A stretch of 64,000 nt of DNA from Strobilurus pachycystidiatus (GCA_019915135.1 JAHLMK010000005.1:186001-250000), one strand, 5' to 3'. Numbered from the stretch's first letter, positions 45,535 through 57,374 are shown. Translations and numbers: made by a program. The notes: generated by a model from the sequence alone, not told the origin.

Positions 45535-47197
45535 TCAACTCCAGTCGGGCTTTTTTCCGGTATAGTTTGAATTTTCCTCAATGTCGTTCTCTCTTATCTG
45601 GTCCACATCAACGCGCACCTAAAGAACACGAAACTTGTTAGACGAGCCAATGACTGAAGGGAAAAAGAACCATACACTAGTCGGCTTCCGAAGATTTGGC
45701 ATTTCGTGAAGCATATGGCTACTAGAGTTTCCCGATCTACTTCCTTCAGCCGAGGTTCTCGAATTTAGTGTCTGGGAGAGATGTCTTCAAAGGTCAAGAT
45801 GCAAGTGACGGCTCAACTCACGCCAAGAAGGGTGTTCCTGAACTAGTCAGAATGGGCTGCAAGTACATAGCATGGAGCAAACACTCACGTATACAGACGT
45901 CCTAGCGGGAAAGCAAAGAGTTCATGTCTATTCTAGGAGTCAGCGAAGGCATGAAAGTACCCGAGGGTTACATACAGGCCGGTCTGAGGTCCGCGTTTCT
46001 GTTGGGAGTCGCATAAATTTCGAACCAAGACACTCAAAAGTAGACTCTTACTATAGATATCAGATGTCCGATCTAAAGGTCAAACAGATTAGCGGGGAAT
46101 TAGAGTATATATGCGACAGTACGCACGGCGAATACGGAGACCGGGATTGCAGCTTCGACCATGACGGTGATGATACGAATGATCATCAGGTCCGTCTCTA
46201 AATTCAGACCAGTCAATGCAGGCTATCGAATGAAGAATCGCAGCTTACGCTTGAAGCCAGTACGCCTTCTCACGAGGATAGTGATCAAGAGTAAGCTACG
46301 AGTCCGAGTCATGAGTTGAGATCTGCTCAGCTTGAATAGACGACGCACGTAATGGAGAGATCACAGGCGAGCCCAATACCAGTCCAACCAGACGCGACTT
46401 GGATGTACGAGTTGTATCCGGCTGTCGATGTCACTCCAACCAGAAGGCGAATACTCAGATAGATTGCGATAGCTCCTTGTGTCGCGGATAACAACGCGAG
46501 GAAGCCAAAGATATACTTTCCCCATTCGCCGGCAAGCCTCTTGATGCGCAGAGCAAGATATATCTATGCATAGCACGGTGAACCAATCGCTCTCCCTCCT
46601 CTCATTAGAGAGGCAAACCTGAATCGGAACCGCGTTGCTGCGAAACGTCAAAACGGCGTAAGAATACGACGACCACGGTCCACGATATCACCTACGCTGC
46701 GATGAACAACGGCGAACAGGTGTACTCCCAGAGCGATTCGGTAATGACTGAGTAGTCTCCGAAACGCGTCACCGTCATCTTCCATAGCATCTGGCGCGGT
46801 GTAGTCAGTCGATAGCCGTTGCAATGAACACGATCACCTACTTCACAGGCAATCATGGTGTGTGCTGTGTCAAGAACAACTGTCCACCATACGAGGGTTC
46901 TGCAGCAAATCAGAGGAGCGTCGCTACCTGTGACGCAGAGCTTACTTGACCTGCCACTGAAAGCCAGTAACGAGGGTGAGAAGATACAGTAAGCGAGATG
47001 AGAGGATAGCGTTACAGTATCTTTGAAGCGACTGTGGAAGTAGTAGACTGTTTCTGTTTGCGAGTCTGTTGTCAGGCAATGTGTAGTGCAAACGAAGGAA
47101 AGAGGAACTCACGCATGAGCATCACTCCATAGAGGAAAGTGTTGATGAGGATGCCAATCTCGATGGCGCCGAGGGTAATCGACAAGTCCTGCGGCAT
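45535..47197 (-). CDS. DUF6534-type multi-pass membrane protein, many tiny exons
   Basis: Reconstructed from splice signals because most exons are short. Start ATG 47197 gives PQDLSITLGAIEIGILINTF and LYGVMLMQTVYYFHSRFKDT. An 11-nt exon (46946-46956) then joins to KTLVWWTVVLDTAHTMIACE. Later exons give TVTRFGDYSVITESLWEYTC, IYLALRIKRLAGEWGKYIFG, FLALLSATQGAIAIYLSIRL and GWTGIGLACDLSITTLLLIT. ILVRRRTGFKQTDLMIIRII follows and the end is LFAFPLGRLYTNTLLGTLNS plus a hydrophilic tail to the stop at 45535. Hydrophobic segments and the LDTAHT, RTGFKQTD and GRLYTNTLL motifs fit the basidiomycete DUF6534 family (about seven helices). The joins around 46020-46100 are uncertain. Function of the family is unknown. 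Confidence 0.75.
46946..46956 (-). other. 11-nt micro-exon of the DUF6534 gene
   Basis: TGGCAGGTCAA between a 59-nt intron (46957-47015, acceptor GCTTTCAG) and a 46-nt intron (46900-46945, donor GTAAGC). Only inclusion of this piece (or of its last 5 nt, GTCAA) keeps RFKDT in frame with KTLVWWTVVLDTAHT. Confidence 0.6.
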
Positions 47198-47902
47198 CGG
47201 ACAATCAGCGGGAGGGATGGGAGTACTGGAGACAGAACAAGAAGTGCGTACACCGCCTATTGTACGAAACCCTACTCGGGCATCGGGTAAACCGCTATAT
47301 GAGATGCCCACATCCTCGTGGAATCGAGCGGTCATTCCGCGCTCTCACTGGATAAAACTTCGCATAGTTACTCCAACATCTGGGGTGATCAGTACGACCT
47401 AATTAATCCATCAGTAAGGCGTACTTCGCCAACACCGACGTACATATAAAGGTGACGTTAGAGACTGATTTTAAACCACATGGAGAGAAAAACGGTGTTC
47501 TAAAGGGCATGGGAGATACCGGCTAATGTAGAGAAGAAGCAAGCGGAGTTTGAATCTAGCGATCTGTAACAGACTGTAAAGTATATGGTTCATTCGTCCC
47601 TCCAGGTTGCCACTACCTGAAACCTGTGTGAGCAGATCAAGCTTTGGCGTTACTGGGCAAGAATCTGACCTCAGTGCTCTTTTCGGAATCCAAGGTTGGT
47701 TCAGTACTTTCTACGCGTCACTGGAACGGTCGGGCAGTCGTAGACAACATATGTAACTGTCAATGTGTAAGTTGGTTGTGGGGCCACATTCTCAACTTGA
47801 TCGACGGTCCAGGCTGCTAATCCTGACTCCCACATGCTGAAGGGTCATCCGTCGAGCTGATATAAAGGCGTTCTCTTTACGAGATTGATTCTCAACCCCA
47901 CC
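47198..47902. other. divergent intergenic region, DUF6534 / SDR
   Basis: 705 bp with no supported coding sequence. It ends in the SDR promoter with a TATA box. Confidence 0.5.
47861..47867 (+). promoter_or_regulatory. TATA box of SDR gene
   Basis: TATAAAG, 42 bp before the ATG at 47903, followed by a pyrimidine-rich tract and the start context CCCCACCATG. Confidence 0.7.
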
Positions 47903-49079
47903 ATGTCCCTCAGACTTCCGGACGGTAACGCTCTGGTAACTGGAGCAGGTATGTGACTCTTTGTTTCTCAGAACCTTGAAGATAATAAGGCTGCATAGCG
48001 TCCGGTATCGGAAGAGCTACGGCTATCGCATACGCCAAGTCCGGGGTTGCTGGTCTTTTCATCGTCGACTTGAACCTATCAGCGCTCGAAGAGGTTGCCA
48101 AAGATTGCCAGGCAGCTGCTACTAACAGTCAGTTCCGGACTAAGTCCAAGCGCGTCGATGTCGCCCAGGAGGAAGAGGTTATCGATATGCTGGCCGACTT
48201 CGTCAAGGAGTTTGGCCGCCTTGACTACGCAGCAAACATCGCCGGGGTGGGTTTTAGGACTAAACGGTATACATAAATATGACCCCAAACGTACAGATTG
48301 GCGACATACCGACGCCTACGGCCTTGCACGCTGTTGATGACTTTGACCGCGTTCATCGCGTCAATGTCCGAGGCGTCTTCCTGTGCATGAGAGAAGAAAT
48401 CAAAGTCATGTTGAAACAGGATCTTATTGTCCTATGCGAAGGTCGCGCACCTACACGAGGCGCCATCGTCAACATGGGAAGCATAGGTGTGTGTCCTCAC
48501 CAGTGACCAGTGAAGCCTTCACTCGTGATTAACACCTCTCCAGGCTCGCAGATAGGTAGGCCGTAGGGCTCGTCGTCTTCCTCAATGCTCTGACCGAGTT
48601 TCCCTTGCTAGTCATACCCGGGATGACAGGCTACGTCTCCTCCAAATTCGTCAGTACATTTTCACAACTTTCGCTTATGAACGTGGCCAACGGTCGTCCG
48701 GTTCTTGTCAGGCGGTAGACGGTATGACCAAGACGGCTGCAGTCTCACACGGGCCCGATGGAATTCGTCTAAACACGCTCAACCCCGGCTTCATCGTTAC
48801 ACCACTGTTCAAGAAAACGTACCCAGATCTTACTCCGTTTGAGAATATGACTGCCCTGAAGGTAAGCTCTGCCTCCAGTTGATCGCTGAGATTTGACCGT
48901 TTTCGTCCTAGCGAATGGGCATTCCAGAGGAGATGGCTGACATGACCGTGTGGCTGTCTAGTCCAATGGCTTCTTACATGACGGTAAGCTGCAACGGTAA
49001 CTCGGATGACGAAGCTTGGACTCAACTGCACTCATAGGGAGCAGCCGTGAACTGCGACGGCGGAACAACATTGACTTAG
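47903..49079 (+). CDS. short-chain dehydrogenase/reductase (classical SDR)
   Basis: NAD(P)-dependent oxidoreductase with Rossmann fold. The cofactor motif is made across the first intron as VTGAASGIGRATAIAYAKSG. The Asp after beta-strand 2 (LFIVDLNLSALEE) favours NAD over NADP. Later exons give RLDYAANIAG and HRVNVRGVFLCMREE. The catalytic Ser is in IVNMGSIGSQI, and Tyr and Lys in TGYVSSKF, joined from several small exons between 48470 and 48720. The C-terminal part (DGIRLNTLNPGFIVTPLF, WLSSPMASYMTGAAVNCDGG) is typical. The stop follows TTLT. About 270 residues, intact. Substrate unknown. Confidence 0.9.
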
Positions 49080-51680
49080 ATCCGAAATTGTACCTCCCTA
49101 TCGCTATTCAGAACGACGAATATGGCCCGTAATAACGGCGGATGTGCGGAGAGTGATAGACAGAGTGATTTCATGCTCGATGCTCGATGCTGGCATCGCA
49201 AATTGAGTTTTAGAAAGCCGAACGCGCTGAGGACACATATTAACGACTGACAACGGAGCTGTCGCGCATGGGCGTACTCCAATTGCAAGAGCCTTGCAGG
49301 TTCGAGACTCAGTGCAGGGGGGTGGCGGGTCACTTGCCTTATATCAATGCAGACTTATCGCGTTCTCCGGCGCTATCGTGCGAGACCTTCTTTCGCTCTC
49401 AGGCAGAATAGCCGTTCGTACCGCATACGAGATATAAATTGACTTTGTTCCAGACAGTCGCGGCCGACGAGACGCGACATAAGCTCAGCAAGCCGATTTG
49501 GAACTGAAGCACGCATCAGATGGAAGACGACACAAGTAAGAATGGGACCTTCGTTTTAGCCCGCCTCTTTGAGCAGGTTTTCCAGGCGTTCCTTCGTCCG
49601 CCTGGGCAGTGCGCCCTATCAGATCGGAGTAGCGCGACCGCGACCGCAGTACGCGCAAGGTTCACGTCATCGCACACTACAGGAGCACCTTTCACGATAA
49701 ATGCATGGCATATCAAGCACTTAGTAATAGTTGAGAAACGATGTAAAAGTTTAAGTTTATTCAGGACCTACGTACATTACAACAAGTCATACGGTATACT
49801 TGACCAAGAATCTGTGAAGAGTGGTCAGTATGAACTGTGGCCAGACAAAACAATGCAAGAATCAGAAGTTAGGAGTTAAATTCAGTGCCAATGGCTCAGA
49901 AACAGCTTCTAGTTGATAATTTTTTGATAGATTTTCATCCTCTTATACACAGAATGTACGACGATATAGAACTTGACGTACCCGACTATGACACTGAAAG
50001 ACGACTTGGAGTTGCAGCGAGCACTGGAGGTGTATGTTAGCGAATGACGGAAGACGCGTTGTCATAAGAAGATCAGATGGGGTTGCCCGAGGTTTTGAGC
50101 TGTGGCGGGCACTTTCGGCAGTAATGATACGAAGACCGTCGTGATAAAGCATCATGAAGCAGGGGTGTAGGAGAGAGGCTCACGTTTGGAGAGGCGGTGG
50201 AGGTGGCGGAGGAGAACGAGTCGAGAGGGAGCGCGAAGACCTGAAGGAATTGTTAGTAATGGATTGAGACGAACGAGGGAGGTGAAGCAAGAGGGGAAGT
50301 GTCATCGTTTTATAAAAAACAGCCGTGGAATTGTCGTCAATGCTGTACCCGAAGGCGAGCTCAGGCGGTAATTCCTTTGTATAATCATTCGAACAGGGTC
50401 GAGGGAATAAGACTTGCCTGGAGGAGGGAATGCGTGGATGCTTGCGACCGGAGAATTGATGTCTGGAGGAAGGATAAGCATGAGTTTTGGTTATGAGACA
50501 GAAGGATTCAGTGAATGCAAGTGAAAGCAGCGAGCCGGAGCTCTCATATACTCTAGTTTGAATTTTATGTTGTGTTTCATCGTAGAGGAATTGGTGTGGA
50601 GGGAAAAGAAGAGGGATGCTCACCTAGAAATCACACAAAAGGAACACGGGAGGAAAAGGGCTTGAACATCTGGGAGGGAGAGAACGTTAGACACGATGCA
50701 CTGAAAAGCCACGAAAAAAAACCGATCAGTGTAACTATGACAAAAAATGCACCATCGCGCGCATGAATTGGTAGAACATGGCACTCGGCAGAGAATGGAA
50801 ATTTTCATCTCTTCGAAGAAAGGAAACGGACAGTAAAAGGTGCTCACCTCGACAGCGAACGTGGTGGAAGCTAAGCAGAAAAATGTTTCCTAGTTTTGTC
50901 ACGAGGTCTTTAGGGCAGGTCGATGGGAGGCCGGCAAACCCCGGGAGCCGCTCGGCAGGCGCGACCGGCCATAATTCGCGCGCGTCCTGGACTGTGTCCC
51001 ACTCTGAATCGTTTGCTGAGCGGGTCGCGATATTATTGTGTGAACATGTCATGATAGTGCTCTTCCCCCCGAGATCAATCGTCTCGTATCGCTCTTCAGG
51101 CCCCTCACATCCCAGTCCGAATTCGCCAAGATTGGTGTCTATCGTGCCACTCAGAACATCATGCGGGCACTTGGGCCGTATGATGTGGATTCCGACTCTG
51201 CTCTGAGGCTTATCAGTACTTTCTGCTTGACCCACTTTCTTTTGTTCGTCCGGTCTTTCTCAGATGGTACAGATGAATTCGAAGCTGACACTGCGTTACT
51301 ATCTGACGCATGTATTGTCTGGAGCTGCTTCGAAAGTGCACACATCTGTGGTCCGACCCTAGTACTGATCCCCAGCCACATTCGCGCTTCAATCTACACG
51401 GCGCGTCAACCAAAGTCAGAGGACGACGATGTTCATGCTGTGAGGCTGACTGAGGGGCATTGCTTTCCCTCTGAACATTATTACCTTGTACCATGTAATA
51501 CCAAACAATACGATGGCTTACAGTATAGCAGGCTCAACTAATGCTCAACTTGACTGCAATTGCTTGAGATTCGGTGCAGAGATGATCAGTCGGGGCCGAG
51601 TTTGATCGGACCTTGTACTGAGAACCGGAGCGCCAGAACCCCGTTCCGTTCCTCCATCCCTCTCTCTGAAAACTTTGACC
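49080..51680. other. 2.6-kb region without a recognised gene
   Basis: The longest interval without a gene in the window. An ATG at 49520 opens 119 codons on + (separate entry). Other open frames (50180-50623 -, 50735-51235 -, 50778-51206 +, 51161-51541 +) overlap each other, have no recognisable motif, and at least the 50735-51235 frame opens at GTG, not ATG. No transposon protein or long repeat was recognised. Confidence 0.5.
49520..49879 (+). CDS. small hypothetical open frame
   Basis: ATG-initiated frame of 119 codons starting MEDDTSKNGTFVLARLFEQV. A TATA-like GATATAAATT lies about 90 bp upstream, near 49431. No domain, signal peptide or membrane segment is recognised. A GTAAGA donor inside the first ten codons allows a different splice reading. 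Composition does not clearly argue for or against coding. Low confidence. Confidence 0.2.
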   Translation: MEDDTSKNGTFVLARLFEQVFQAFLRPPGQCALSDRSSATATAVRARFTSSHTTGAPFTINAWHIKHLVIVEKRCKSLSLFRTYVHYNKSYGILDQESVKSGQYELWPDKTMQESEVRS

Positions 51681-52507
51681 ATGGGCCAGACGACGTCAGC
51701 GCCAGCACACCCGACGCCCGCCCTTGGCGCGCCTCCCGCAGGATGCCCGATGCACGAAAAGGCGGCGTCTGCGCCTGTTCCCGCCCAAGCTGCGCCCCCA
51801 GCCGGATGTCCAATGCACGACAAGCCCGCGCCGAAAGAAGCAGCCTGCCCTATAGACCATTCCTCCCTCAACCAAATGCCTGTCCTCTCTCAGTCCCCCG
51901 CGCCGAATCAGACGACGGCCCTGCCCGTCGAGCGCACGGTGTCCAGCATTCCACGCGACGAGTCTGGACGCTGGGAGTATCCTTCGCCGCAGCAGTTCTA
52001 CAACGCCCTGGTCAGGAAGGGCTGGGAGACGCCCGAGGAGCACGTCGAGACCATGGTCGAGATCCACAATTTCCTCAACGAGCAGGCGTGGGAGGAGGTG
52101 CTGCGGTGGGAGCGGAGGGCGGGGATGACGGGCGACCTGCATCTTGCCAGATTCATGGGCCGCCCGGGTGAAATGTCGCCAAAGGCGCGGTTCTGGATGT
52201 TCGCGGGCTGGTTGCTTCCTTCCCGCTTCAAGTAAGTCCCATCGAGCCCTCTGTCTAATTTTTGCTCATGAAGTCATTCAGCAATGAACCGCCCTTTGAC
52301 CGACATGACTGGATCGTTCGTCGCCCAAATACCGGCGAAGAGGTTCGCTATGTCATTGATTACTATTCTGCCCCGCCGGAACCCGATGGTTCACCCGTCT
52401 TTTCCCTAGATGTCCGCCCGGCTCTCGACAGTGTGTCCAACGTCAAGGAGCGCATCGCTGCTGCTACAGAGGACGTCTGGGCGTCACTTAGAGAGAGCAA
52501 ACAATAA
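51681..52507 (+). CDS. cytochrome c heme lyase (holocytochrome c synthase)
   Basis: Attaches heme covalently to apocytochrome c in the mitochondrial intermembrane space. Start ATG 51681 ([20 protein letters not shown]). The N-terminal region has two GCPMH Cys-Pro motifs and a third CPIDH, the heme-regulatory CP motifs of the family. The core has [59 protein letters not shown] and LLPSRF. One intron (about 52230-52281) joins to [20 protein letters not shown] and VRYVIDYYS. The end is [16 protein letters not shown]. About 255-260 residues. Intact. Confidence 0.95.
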
Positions 52508-52657
52508 AAGTACACTATAGATCTTATCATATGGGCGCCACGTTTAATACCACGGAATATACTAGTTTTCACGATTAGAACCACAACTCAATACAAACGT
52601 TCACGAAGTACAACATGTCCTTGCAAAATATCTAATAAATCACGACTTGAACCTTCT

Positions 52658-53200
52658 CTACACCTTTGTCTTCTTCGTAGCCGCTTCGTCATCCTCGTCT
52701 CCCTCAGCGTCCTCGACCTCTTCGATAGCCCTCTTCTTGGGTGCGGGAGCATCCTGATCTGAGTACTCCCCTTCATCATCTTCATCTTCCGCTGTCAAGA
52801 CCTTCCTGTCGCCGTCCTGCTCAGAAAATGAATATTTGTACTCGAGAATGCTATGCTGGCACTCACTTTCCCCAGCAACAGCGCTGTCAAGTTCTGCTCA
52901 ACATGTGAGGTGGACTCTTTGGAACTAACTGAAGCGTGTCTTACCTCGCCTCCCTCGTCGCCATCCTCACCTTCGTCGTCGTCGTCTCCATCCTCCTCCT
53001 CGCCATCGTCCTGCCAACACATCACTGTCAGCCACACCGAACCACAGCACATTAAATACCTCCGCTTCCAGGTCATACTCGTCACTCTCCTCTCCCTCGT
53101 CCCCTTCCTCTTCAACTTCGTCCGGAAGCTGGGTAGCCAGCTTCTGTGGGACGTCGTCAACCTCCGTAATTTCCGGCTCCTTGTCTATCTGGGAGGTCAT
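52658..53200 (-). CDS. small acidic hypothetical nuclear-type protein
   Basis: Start ATG 53200 gives TSQIDKEPEITEVDDVPQKL and then acidic runs (EEEGDEGEESDEYDLEAE). Joined exons continue with DDGEEEDGDDDDEGEDGDEG, NLTALLLGK and DGDRKVLTAEDEDDEGEYSD. The end APAPKKRAIEEVEDAEG...ATKKTKV has a basic nuclear-signal-like patch. Three short introns. No catalytic domain. Histone-chaperone-like or nucleolar acidic proteins have such composition, but no specific family is claimed. Confidence 0.6.
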
Positions 53201-53436
53201 GGTGGTTTGAAGTTTCTCCTCTGAGTCTGACGAACGTTTGTCACCTTGGGCTCCCATGCCAACTTCGCGATGGACCGAGATCTGAACTCGATCACGTGGA
53301 ACTTTTACGCCATTCGCGCTTGGACCAGGTATCTGACAGGGAAAGGTAGAGCTGACATCGACGCGGACGAAGGTAGCGAATGACACACGAAGTATATGAT
53401 AGGTACACTAAATGCAGCTCGGGAGTGTCTGTCTGT

Positions 53437-55548
53437 CTACAGCTTTGAGTGTCCAGAGTCATACAACGCGTACAAGTCATCCGCAGCCTTCGCAATCTGC
53501 TCGACAAACTCCTTGTTGGGCATCTCCGTCCTCGACGTGATAGTGTATTGCAGCCGATCTACAAAACGCGTCAGTACGCGTGCATTGTAAACGGAGACCG
53601 AGTGCTCACCGTCGTATCCCGTCATATACGCAACCCCAAAGCCGTCTGGGACGACTTCACCCCAGCCATACACCGGGAAATGAGACGAAAACACCGCGCT
53701 TGTACTTAGCACCCAATTGCTCGAGCGTTGCAAAACGGGGTCAAGGAAAATCGCGGGGATCTCCTCCCCTTCTCGCAGAAGCTTCTTCAGCCCGTACAAG
53801 TGGCGGTCGACTCCCCGCCCCATGCCCGCCTCTTTGGCCAGACTGATGTGCTTCTTTGCCGCGCTCAAGAACAGCTCCTTCTTCTCATCCTTGCCAACAG
53901 CGGGATCATCCATCGCGCTAACAAACGCGTCCGACTCGGTGGTCACGACCCGTATGGCTTCTGTCCGTCCCTTCCAAAACCTCCGCGTCGTCGCAGCCTC
54001 ATACGTCCCACCCGTACGCTTCTTGTCACCGAGAAGACGCCTGTACGCGAGCTGCACGATCATCTGCGCCCACGAGTCGGGGGAGACGCCAAACTTCTTG
54101 ATCGCGGCCTTGCCGTACGCGGTGAGGTGGAACCCGAGTTCCTGGTCGCCGATGAGTTTCGCGGCAGCGATGTTGGCGTTCTCGATGGACGTGGCGATGG
54201 AAGGGGTGACTTCCCAGTCCAGGGCGCGAGGGGTATAATCTCCACGAGGTGTGCCGTGGTCGAAGGAGTCGTGGGCAAGCCAGTTGAGGATATCATCGCA
54301 GAGACGGACAGTGGGTGTACCGTCCATGACAGAGTGCTCCCCCATTATCCCGGCGTACGCGTTGTCAAAGATGATGAACTGGCATGGCTTGTCGACCCAG
54401 CGGTTCTGGAGACCGGTCGGGAGGCCCTTGGTGGTGTGTCCATGCCACAGGAAGCGACTATGTTCGATAGCATTCGAGGGTGACGCGGCGTCTAGGCTGA
54501 TTGTGAAAGCTGCGGAATGTATCTCGGCCAGTATGTTGGCGTTTGTTGAGGAGCCCGAGAGCTCAAGATAGTCCTAAAGCGCGTTAATGTGGGTGGTTGG
54601 AGGTGAAAATTTTGACGTACTTTGGCCCAGACATCCCTGTTGGAGGCAGTGAGGACACCGACCCCAGGATACTCCTTGTCCGAATTGTCGTAGATGTATT
54701 GTATCTGACTGCAACAGGCTTGAGCAATGTGAAAACGCGTCTTATTGGCTCTCACCTTTGTATTTCAGCTGTACTCAGTATCCTGCCTCCGTCTGTGACA
54801 TATACTTTCCATGGTCTGTTGTGGCGGAAGACGATGATGTGGCCCGAAGTTCCATCGTCTGTCGGTTTGGCGTGTGTGACACTCCAATCTAGTCCTTGAG
54901 GTCCGGGAACGCGACAGCAGTCAAACATCCAGCGGTAAGTATCCATGCAGAATGGACCTTCTTTCGTTCCTTCTGGCTTCAGTTCACCGCGTTTGAGGTC
55001 CCTCCTGAATAACATCGCGGCGCGTGCGATGGAGGCTGCGCGTGCGGCTGGCGTTCTATCCCGGACATGACGCGGAACCTCGTCGAAGCCATCTATGTGT
55101 AGTCGAGATTAGCACAGACAAGGCGATGACCTGATTCACGGTACTCACAGTAATACGATACATTGACAACGACGGAGTCGCGATACCCAAGATAGCCGCC
55201 ATCGTCCCACCATTCCTCGAGCCAATGTTCAGATTGCGCGTCCCGTTCCGTCAGGCGGTTCTGCAGGACCTCCCCGACGCCGCCTGGTTTCCCAAACTCG
55301 TCGATCTTGTTGACTAGGGCATCGTACTCGTCCTGCGACCACGCGAGGGGCTTGAGACTCTCTTTCAGCTTGGCGAGTGTCTCCTGCAGATTTGGGACGG
55401 GAAGCTTGGGCAGCGCCTGCTTCGTCGAGGCCGTCGCCGGCGCAGCGGCCTTCCAGTTCTGTGGGCGGACCATTCCTGTGATACAACGTCTAGCAGAGCG
55501 CGAGTGCACAGCGGGGATCCGAGGTCGATGAAGATAGCGAGTGATCAT
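53437..55548 (-). CDS. carnitine O-acetyltransferase with both mitochondrial and peroxisomal signals
   Basis: Transfers acetyl groups between CoA and carnitine. Start ATG 55548 gives an Arg-rich, acid-free N-terminus (ITRYLHRPRIPAVHSRSARR), a probable mitochondrial presequence. A second in-frame Met (GMVRPQNWK) follows it. Exons then give LPVPNLQETLAKLKESLKPL, EWWDDGGYLGYRDSVVVNVS, RDLKRGELKPEGTKEGPFCM and KVYVTDGGRILSTAEIQ. Catalytic His is in GIMGEHSVMDGTP. Other family motifs are MGRGVDRHLYGLKKL and NWVLSTSAVF. The last codons read SKL, a peroxisomal targeting signal type 1. Fungal CAT2 enzymes use alternative starts to serve both organelles; the layout here fits that. Confidence 0.94.
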
Positions 55549-56082
55549 CGTTCCTGCACAGGTCCTGCTCTATTTCTGGGGCGGTCTGTTACCGCGGACA
55601 GACATAAGTGGATGTGGGGAAAGTGCATGATTCCGGCTATGGCCTATCCGAGGGCCGGAAGGTACCGTGGCTCGCCGTGATCCGCCCATGTGGCACTTCA
55701 CAGCTTGTTCCGTCGCCACCGTCGCCACAATACTGTTGGTTTCTGCTGTCGAGGTCCTGGTCCTCGCTCGTGTATGAATGTCCTGTTCCTATCTGTCCAC
55801 TATCTGGATTCTTGCACCTGCAACTGAAGTCGGGAGTCGGGACACTAGCTCATCTCTTTGTCTTGCTCTGTAATACTGGCATGTGCCGAAATGTCTTGCT
55901 CTTCAGCCAAGCGTCACCAGTCGACATGGAGCTGCTGTCTGCCGTGCTGGTCTTAGGGGCCGATGTATCACTGTCTCTGTTGTGCAAAGTTCCGTTCTAC
56001 AGCATTGACAACAACAGAGTCTTTATAAAGACTGTTTGCGACTCACTTTCCTACTTCTCACTTTTCTCCGCTCTCTACCATC
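55549..56082. other. divergent promoter region, CRAT / RBR ligase
   Basis: 534 bp without a supported gene. A long + frame across it (55608-56255) overlaps the RBR promoter and first exon in another frame and is not believed. The TATA box of the RBR gene is at 56024. Confidence 0.5.
56024..56030 (+). promoter_or_regulatory. TATA box of RBR gene
   Basis: TATAAAG, 59 bp before the ATG at 56083, followed by a pyrimidine-rich CTTTTCTCCGCTCTCTACC initiator-like tract. Confidence 0.65.
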
Positions 56083-57374
56083 ATGCGCACATCTACTCAT
56101 CTACACGCTCCCAATCGACATTCGACGGAGCAAGAGAGTGCGTGAAAGCACTCATTGCACGCCCCAATCCTCTAATGAATGTCAATCTAGTTATCGCTAC
56201 GGCGATGCGTTTATCTCTCCGAGATCATTGTGTGTTATGCCCTCCGCCACCATGATATTCTTGCTCAAGTTCCCAAGACACTCATGATCGCGCGCCGCAG
56301 TCAAGCCATCGCCCAACAGCGCCGCTCAACAACCAACATCCGCCTTCTTCACAACGCCACGGTCCTCCGAATCGAACAGTTGAAAGCCACCCAACTCGCC
56401 CCGTTGTTAAATTTGGCTCCTGTACGATATGCATGGAGGACTCGATTCCCGTCACTCAACTGGTTCGGTTACCGTGCAATCGACACACTTATTGCCGAGA
56501 CTGCATGCAGCGATGTTGCAAGACAGCGCTTGACCATAAACAGCTTGACATCGTGTGCCCGGGCTGCCAAGACGCTGACCAGCTTACGGGTGAGACTCAG
56601 ACTTGTCTTTTCGTCATGACTGACCAACAAGTCTTACCCGCATAGTCATTCCCCGCCAATTTCTCCGTGAATTGCTGAACGATAGGGACCAGAAGCGCTT
56701 TGACGAAGTGAGCGTTTCCCTGCGCTACATCGTAGTACGGTGTCGCGGGTAAGTCGACGCCTATTTTGTTTGCCAGATGATGCTATAGACTGATAACTCG
56801 TTTGTTTACATAGCTGCAATCAACGCCACCAACTCCCGAAGGGCAAAGGTTCACCTACGATCTTCAGGTGCCACATCTGTAAGAAAAGCTGGTGTAGGGA
56901 CTGCAACCAGCGGGTAAGGTCGGGGGACGTCGATATTCACACCTATTCGTGTGCTCCCCACATGGAGGCGCGACAGCTTAGGTTGGAAGCTCAGAGGAGG
57001 GGATATCGCGCTTGTCCTGGTAAGGCTTTCGTTCTAGAATCCCTTGATGTAAGACTCATTATGACAAGGATGCGACACAATGATTGAGAAGAATGAGGGA
57101 TGTAACCATATGCAGGTCAGTTTGGAGAGAACGCCTGAGTTGCTCGATACAATACTAAGTTGTTCTCAAACCAGTGCGGCACAGCTGGATGCGGAACGTA
57201 AGTTACTCTCTTGGAGGTGGACGGTCCCGATACTCATAACTCTTCATCAGACATTTCTGTTGGCGCTGCATGAATGTGATAATAGTAGCGAAGCACTGGC
57301 TCCCGAAGAACACGGTTGCAAAGGCGGTGACGCGGCACCTCCTGACATCGCCAGATTGCTTAGACAACTTGTGA
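56083..57374 (+). CDS. RBR (RING-IBR-RING) E3 ubiquitin ligase
   Basis: ATG 56083 follows ACCATC. Exon 1 (RTSTHLHAPNRHSTEQESA) and two joins lead in frame to a Ser/Pro/His-rich linker. RING1 then gives CTICMEDS, LPCNRHTYCRDC and CPGC. The next exons give IPRQFLRELLNDRDQKRFDE and the IBR part, CNQRHQLPKGKG...FRCHICKKSWCRDC. RING2 gives CPGCDTMIEKNEGCNHMQ, then across two introns CGTAGCGTHFCWRC. The Cys in the GCNHMQC region corresponds to the catalytic Cys of RBR enzymes. The end is LTSPDCLDNL. It is convergent with AH3 (125 bp between stops). A fragment of its last exon lies beside AH2 at 41310-41452. The exact N-terminal joins are by eye. Confidence 0.8.

Noticed and set aside
47072..47335. 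87-codon open frame on - extending upstream of the DUF6534 start
   Set aside because: The part before MPQDLSIT has no similarity to the family and the frame simply runs into intron 1; the ATG at 47197 is the better start.
49250..49330. tRNA-like B-box (GGTTCGAGACTC)
   Set aside because: No matching A-box or cloverleaf arms could be folded around it.
50735..51235. 166-codon open frame on - beginning GQAESTDK
   Set aside because: It opens with GTG, not ATG, overlaps + frames of similar size and has no family signature. Not supported as a gene.
53728..54483. 251-codon open frame on +
   Set aside because: Antisense of a long carnitine acetyltransferase exon, where the real protein is clear.
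55608..56255. 215-codon open frame on +
   Set aside because: It overlaps the RBR TATA box, start codon and first exons in a different frame and has no recognisable motif.
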